NCBI GenBank assembly: GCA_003577005.1
Contig: QEUW01000059.1
Span: forward strand, 1 to 25,831
Length of the DNA stretch: 25,831 bases
DNA from: Chloroflexota bacterium
GTDB taxonomy: Bacteria > Chloroflexota > Anaerolineae > Caldilineales > Caldilineaceae
Direction: 5' to 3'
The position numbers were made by a program, and so were the translations under genes. Under the pieces are notes generated by a model that saw only the letters and a program-made list of their open reading frames with translations, was not told the origin of the DNA and made no database searches. The stretch's first letter is position 1; each line of letters starts with the position of its first letter. This document shows positions 22,704 to 25,831 of this stretch, in pieces.

Positions 22704-22770
22704 GGGCCAGGGAGTTGGGAGTGGGAACCATCCTTTACCTCCTATTCCCCACCCCCTACTCCCTAGCCTT
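22704..22770. repeat. GGGAGT-type imperfect inverted repeat between permease genes
   Basis: The left half is GGGAGTTGGGAGTGGGAA-like and the right half the complementary CCTATTCCCCACCCCCTACTCCC run, giving about 24-bp arms with scattered mismatches, many of them G-U compatible in RNA. It starts at the upstream stop codon and ends 6 bases before the GGAG of the next gene. It is related in sequence to the element at 7933-8003. Confidence 0.7.
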
Positions 22771-22787
22771 TCAATTGGAGTAATTAC

Positions 22788-23750
22788 GTGAGCGCAGTCG
22801 ATACGGCCTTGACAAGAGTTGAGCCTTCAATAGGCGAAACTGAAGCGCCAGCGTTGGGTCTGCGCCAGATGGCGTGGCGCAAGTTTCGCCGCCATAAGAT
22901 GGCGCTGGCTGGGGCCGTTGTCCTGGGATTGTTGATCGTCTACTCGTTTGGCAGCACACTCTTTGTCAGCGAGGCGTACGCCAATTTCAATGACACGAGC
23001 AATCGTCTACAGGCGCCGTCGTGGCAACACCTATTTGGCACCGACCAGATCGGCCGCGATGTGCTGGCGCGCACCATCTACGGCGGGCAGATCTCGCTGC
23101 TGATCGGGTTGTCCGCGGTGTTGCTGGAGTTGCTCATCGGTGTGCTGGTCGGTGCGCTAGCCGGCTACTATGGCGGCTGGCTCGACAGTGTACTCATGCG
23201 GTTTACCGAAGCCGTGCTCAACATTCCACAGCTTTTTCTCCTCATCGTCATGGCTAAATTTTTTGGTGGACGCATTCCCGATGTCACCCTCTTTGGCCGT
23301 AGCTTTAGCGGCAGCGTGCTGGTGATCATCATCATCATCGGGCTGACGAGTTGGATGTACCTGGCCCGGATTGTGCGCGCAGAATTTTTGTCACTCAAAG
23401 AGAAGGATTTTGTCGTGGCGGCGCGTGCTATGGGCATCCCCACGCGTCGTATCATTGTCCGGCATGTTTTACCAAACAGCGTGGCTCCCATTATTGTCAG
23501 CGCCACATTGGGGATTGCGGGCGCTATCCTCACCGAGTCGTATATCAGCTTTCTAGGGTTGGGTGTCCAGCCGCCGACGGCGACCTGGGGCAATATGCTC
23601 GAGCGCGGCACGAAGAACATTGCCGAGATCGGCGGGGCGCCGTGGCTCTGGTTTTTCCCCGGCCTGCTGATTGTGCTGACCGTGCTCAGCATCAACTTTG
23701 TGGGCGACGGGCTGCGCGATGCGCTCGACCCGCGCAGCCGCAGTAGTTGA
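22788..23750 (+). CDS. ABC importer permease, DppC/OppC type
   Basis: 320 residues from a GTG at 22788 (GGAG 7 bases upstream). The N-terminal cytoplasmic tail 'LGLRQMAWRKFRRHKMALAGAVVLGLLIV' leads into the first membrane helix, as in DppC (OppC_N domain). 'HLFGTDQIGRDVLARTIYGGQISLLIGL' and the EAA loop 'DFVVAARAMGIPTRRIIVRHVLPNSVAPIIV' are diagnostic. 'ESYISFLGLGVQPPTATWGNML' follows near the C-terminus. It should form the heterodimeric channel with the previous permease. No DppD/DppF ATPase genes follow; the next gene is convergent. Confidence 0.94.
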   Translation: MSAVDTALTRVEPSIGETEAPALGLRQMAWRKFRRHKMALAGAVVLGLLIVYSFGSTLFVSEAYANFNDTSNRLQAPSWQHLFGTDQIGRDVLARTIYGGQISLLIGLSAVLLELLIGVLVGALAGYYGGWLDSVLMRFTEAVLNIPQLFLLIVMAKFFGGRIPDVTLFGRSFSGSVLVIIIIIGLTSWMYLARIVRAEFLSLKEKDFVVAARAMGIPTRRIIVRHVLPNSVAPIIVSATLGIAGAILTESYISFLGLGVQPPTATWGNMLERGTKNIAEIGGAPWLWFFPGLLIVLTVLSINFVGDGLRDALDPRSRSS

Positions 23751-23753
23751 GGG

Positions 23754-23862
23754 AAAAGCGGTTCACAGAGAACACCAAGATTTCACGGAGATCACAGAGG
23801 CTGTTCTCTATCCTCTCTGTGTCCTCTCTGTGTATCCTCGGTGCACTCTGTGAACCGCTTTT
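23754..23862. repeat. Long inverted-repeat element with CACAGAG words
   Basis: Perfect 17-bp outer arms AAAAGCGGTTCACAGAG (23754-23770) and its complement (23846-23862). The interior repeats CACGGAG/CACAGAG words on the left and CTCTCTGTGT words on the right, which also pair imperfectly. The right end runs into TTTTT, so it could serve as a terminator for the importer operon. It separates convergent genes. Confidence 0.85.
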
Positions 23863-23873
23863 TGCATTTGTCG

Positions 23874-24287
23874 TCAGGTGCTATTGTGTTGCGCCGGCTT
23901 GCACTCCGCTTCCCACTTGACCGCACAATCTTCCAGCCGTAGACAATTGCAGCGTAGCCCGCTGGCCAGAAAATCCTTCATCTGTTGCGCGCGCTCGATC
24001 AGCGCATCCAGTTCCGCGATTTTTTCCGCTGCCAGCGTTCGCCAGCGTGTGGCGGGCGGCGTGTCTGGAGTAAATCCATGGAAAAGTGTCTGGATCTCGG
24101 CGATGGTGAAACCCGCCCGTTGCGCCAGTTGAATCAACGCCACCCAGGGCAGAATCGATTCGTCGTAGCGGCGCCATCCATTGACCCGCCTGGGTGCGGG
24201 CAATAGTCCGATGCTTTCATAATAACGCAAGGCCGAAGTGCGGATGCCGGCGCGCCGCGCCACCTCGCCGATAGTCAATTCTCGCAT
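23874..24287 (-). CDS. MerR-family transcriptional regulator
   Basis: 137 residues from ATG 24287, with AGGGG about 8 bases upstream. The N-terminal winged helix 'LTIGEVARRAGIRTSALRYYESIGLLPAPRRVNGWRRYDES' is the MerR signature, followed by 'IQLAQRAGFTIAEIQTLF' and a dimerisation coiled coil (about 83-108). The C-terminus carries C113, C115, C121 and C129. The C-x-C-x5-C spacing equals three of the four [2Fe-2S] cysteines of SoxR, the first being absent. It is therefore probably a metal or redox sensor. It should act on the 19-bp-spacer promoter divergent from it, which drives the small Cys protein and the YnfA-type gene. Confidence 0.92.
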   Translation of the reverse strand: MRELTIGEVARRAGIRTSALRYYESIGLLPAPRRVNGWRRYDESILPWVALIQLAQRAGFTIAEIQTLFHGFTPDTPPATRWRTLAAEKIAELDALIERAQQMKDFLASGLRCNCLRLEDCAVKWEAECKPAQHNST

Positions 24288-24298
24288 AAAATTACCCC

Positions 24299-24329
24299 TT
24301 GACTTAAAGTGTACTTGAAATGTTACACT
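24299..24329 (+). promoter_or_regulatory. MerR-type promoter with 19-bp spacer and operator dyad
   Basis: TTGACT (24299-24304) and TACACT (24324-24329) are 19 bp apart, the elongated spacing that MerR-family activators correct by DNA distortion. A dyad TTAAAGT-GT-ACTTGAA (24304-24319, one mismatch) sits between them, as in SoxR- and CueR-type operators. The promoter faces the Cys protein gene. An additional AGTGTA/TACACT dyad overlaps the -10. Confidence 0.85.
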
Positions 24330-24382
24330 AAAATTATCTGGGAAACAAGCGGTTGCCCACTTCAAGTGATAGGAGGATCTCT

Positions 24383-24727
24383 ATGCAACAGATTGGTTCA
24401 ACCACACCGCAACCCGAAGTACCCATCGCCTGCCAGCCGGGTGCAATCGACGCCAGCCGCCGCGCCGGACATTTTGCGTTGGCCGAGCGCCTCTTTTCCG
24501 AAGCGGTGCGGGAACAAAAGGAAACCGCCGATGGCTATGCGTTTCGTTTTGATGCAGGAGAGTATCCGAGCCTTGTCGAGTACATTGCCAGCGAACGGTT
24601 GTGCTGCCCGTTCTTGCGCTTTAGGCTGGATGTGTCGCCCGGCCAAGGGCCCATCTGGCTGCGTCTCGGCGGCGGTCAGGGCGTAAAGGAGTTTCTACAA
24701 CATGAGTTTGGCAGGCCACAAAAATGA
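24383..24727 (+). CDS. Conserved small Cys-containing protein of a MerR regulon
   Basis: 114 residues from ATG 24383 with AGGAGG 6 bases upstream. Features are C17 near the N-terminus, '[35 protein letters not shown]' with a vicinal C74-C75 pair, and '[17 protein letters not shown]'. I recognise this as a widespread conserved hypothetical family often encoded next to MerR-type regulators, without an established function. The CC pair could bind a soft metal. Its stop codon overlaps the start of the YnfA-type gene (ATGA), so the two are translationally coupled. Confidence 0.8.
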   Translation: MQQIGSTTPQPEVPIACQPGAIDASRRAGHFALAERLFSEAVREQKETADGYAFRFDAGEYPSLVEYIASERLCCPFLRFRLDVSPGQGPIWLRLGGGQGVKEFLQHEFGRPQK

Positions 24728-25053
24728 TGATCGCCCAATCGATTTTGTTCTTTTTGCTAGCCGGCCTCTGCGAAATCGGTGGCGGGTATCTCGTCTGGCT
24801 GTGGCTACGAGACGGGCGGAGCCTGTGGATCGGTGGGGCAGGTGGGCTGTTGTTGATGCTGTACGGAGTCGTCCACACCCTGCAACCTGCTTCGTTTGGC
24901 CGCGTCTATGCCGCGTATGGTGGGGTCTTTATCGTGCTCTCGTTGCTCTGGGGTTGGCAGGTCGATCAGACCCCACCCGATCGCTTCGACCTGATCGGCG
25001 CCGGGATCGCGCTGTTGGGTGTGCTCGTGATCATGTACTGGCCGCGTGGATAG
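24724..25053 (+). CDS. YnfA family (UPF0060) membrane protein
   Basis: 109 residues with four membrane segments: the N-terminal '[23 protein letters not shown]', '[20 protein letters not shown]', '[20 protein letters not shown]' and '[17 protein letters not shown]'. '[13 protein letters not shown]' and '[12 protein letters not shown]' are the YnfA hallmarks. The family is related to small multidrug resistance exporters. ATG 24724 overlaps the previous stop by 4 bases (ATG 24727 is an alternative). It is under the same MerR-type promoter, which suggests efflux of the ligand sensed by the regulator. Confidence 0.93.
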   Translation: MMIAQSILFFLLAGLCEIGGGYLVWLWLRDGRSLWIGGAGGLLLMLYGVVHTLQPASFGRVYAAYGGVFIVLSLLWGWQVDQTPPDRFDLIGAGIALLGVLVIMYWPRG

Positions 25054-25061
25054 GCAACCTG

Positions 25062-25472
25062 TCACATGCTCTGAATCATCTGTAATTTCGCCTGGCGGCT
25101 GGACGGTAACGCACAGGCCGCCCGCAGCAGCGCCTCGATAGCGACCACCCAGATCTCCTCTGGCCGGTGAATCTCTACATAGCGCACCTGTTTGCCCGAC
25201 CCGGTCAAGAGCCCTTCCGGGTCGGGCAAGAGGATACCAAATTCAAAGCCCAGCTTGACGCGGTTTTGCTCTGGGAAAATGGCACAAAAGTATCCCACCT
25301 GGGGATGCGTGTAGCCGATGCCGTGCCAGCGCGGATACGCTTTTTCGACCGCTTCCGGTACGGTTGTGCGGATCAAGTGGCGCAGTCTTTCCACAAGCGC
25401 CACCACATCCGGCGTATGAGACGCCAGAATATCTTCAACTTGGTAACGCTGTGGCACTTTGTTCTTTGCCAT
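25062..25472 (-). CDS. DUF1801-type (YdhG-like) protein
   Basis: 136 residues from ATG 25472. 'VEDILASHTPDVVALVERLRHLIRTTVPEAVEKAYPRWHGIGYTHPQVGYFCAIFPEQNRVKLGFEFGILLPDP' follows the DUF1801 pattern, in which a small alpha/beta protein binds an unknown ligand. The frame is open upstream to 25661 through a repeat element, but the fold begins at the chosen Met. It is convergent with the YnfA-type gene, 8 bases apart. No function is established for the family. Confidence 0.8.
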   Translation of the reverse strand: MAKNKVPQRYQVEDILASHTPDVVALVERLRHLIRTTVPEAVEKAYPRWHGIGYTHPQVGYFCAIFPEQNRVKLGFEFGILLPDPEGLLTGSGKQVRYVEIHRPEEIWVVAIEALLRAACALPSSRQAKLQMIQSM

Positions 25473-25543
25473 CGGTTCGGCCACCTGACAGACTGCGAAT
25501 ACGGCAGATAGGGTGGCTTTGTGCGGCTGAAACTTGTAAGAAC

Positions 25544-25661
25544 TTGTTTGAAAAGAGGGGTGACAACCGGTGCGATGCACCCGCAGGGTGCGTTGCACCT
25601 TTCCACGAAGCCAGCCTCCCAACTGCAACGCACCAAGGCGGCAATTCCCCTTTTCAAACAA
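25544..25661. repeat. Large inverted-repeat element with GGTGC palindromes
   Basis: Perfect 12-bp outer arms TTGTTTGAAAAG (25544-25555) and its complement (25650-25661), extended by a GGGG/CCCC pairing. Inside are GGTGC-GAT-GCACC and GGTGC-GTT-GCACC palindromes and a complementary GCAACGCACC. It lies upstream of the DUF1801 gene. The GGTGCGTTGCACC word recurs at 3191-3205. Confidence 0.8.
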
Positions 25662-25754
25662 CCTCTAAGCGATCGGCAGGAATCAGTCCAATCCGCCGCA
25701 TCCGCAGCCACATAGTTGACATAAGTATAACCGGGCGTACCCAACCCGACTTGC

Positions 25755-25831
25755 CTACGCCGCGTACGACCGGTCCAGGCAGGCCTGGGCGGCGTCGGCA
25801 GCCTCCACGACCAGGTTCTCCAGCGGGCGCT
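25755..25831 (-). CDS. C-terminal end of an unidentified protein (partial)
   Basis: The minus strand is open from the window edge to a TAG at 25755-25757, giving about 25 residues ending in 'RPLENLVVEAADAAQACLDRSYAA'. Composition looks like real coding sequence (helix-like, Ala/Leu-rich) and orientation suits the neighbouring minus-strand gene. Too short to name the family. Confidence 0.45.
   Translation of the reverse strand, partial: RPLENLVVEAADAAQACLDRSYAA

Noticed and set aside
25716..25721. TTGACA on the plus strand as a -35 element
   Set aside because: No acceptable -10 lies 16-18 bp downstream, and no plus-strand gene follows within the window.

Overview
The window reads as a moderately GC-rich chromosomal segment of a free-living heterotrophic bacterium. 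The protein styles (a zinc-ribbon threonine synthase, a GGNGS-type phosphofructokinase, oligopeptide-type transporters, DUF433/DUF5615 pairs, Cys-rich small proteins) and the many hairpin repeats between genes suggest Chloroflexota, probably Caldilineae/Anaerolineae. This is inference from family resemblance; there is no rRNA or other taxonomic marker here. No tRNA, rRNA, CRISPR array, prophage or transposase gene was found.

Layout. 1-270 (-): start of a PLP-dependent enzyme running off the left edge. 517-1494 (+): Phd/YefM antitoxin, RelE/ParE toxin and a SET-domain protein, tightly overlapped. 1491-3147 (-): ABC exporter (ATPase then permease). 3257-4600 (-): threonine synthase carrying an in-frame inverted-repeat insertion. 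4837-6541 (+): a protein with a winged-helix-like N-terminus and acidic tail, then a small zinc-finger-like protein. 6618-9680 (+): TPP riboswitch with terminator, thiamine-binding lipoprotein and fused thiamine permease; no ATPase gene follows. 9690-11603 (-): SAM methyltransferase and rhamnonate-dehydratase-like enzyme. 11726-13334 (+): mutarotase-like protein and DUF72 protein. 13446-19669 (-): amidase, D-2-hydroxyacid dehydrogenase, DUF5615/DUF433 pair, TIM-barrel sugar isomerase, 6-phosphofructokinase and Gfo/Idh/MocA oxidoreductase. 19784-23750 (+): strong promoter, then an oligopeptide/sugar-type ABC importer (lipoprotein plus two permeases; no ATPases). 23874-25053: MerR regulator divergent from a Cys-containing small protein and a YnfA-type membrane protein, with a textbook 19-bp-spacer promoter between them. 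25062-25472 (-): DUF1801 protein. The right edge holds the C-terminal end of another minus-strand gene.

How the genes fit together. The middle and right parts look like carbohydrate/sugar-acid catabolism: an importer, Gfo/Idh oxidoreductase, isomerase, acid-sugar dehydratase, mutarotase, hydroxyacid dehydrogenase and phosphofructokinase. The thiamine unit is a self-contained riboswitch-controlled uptake system that must borrow an ATPase from elsewhere.

The most unusual signal is a set of about a dozen inverted repeats at gene junctions. They differ in sequence but share one design: a short word, often tandemly repeated, folded into a long hairpin. One lies inside the threonine synthase gene and is read through in frame, adding about 27 residues; another has perfect 26-bp arms starting inside a stop codon.
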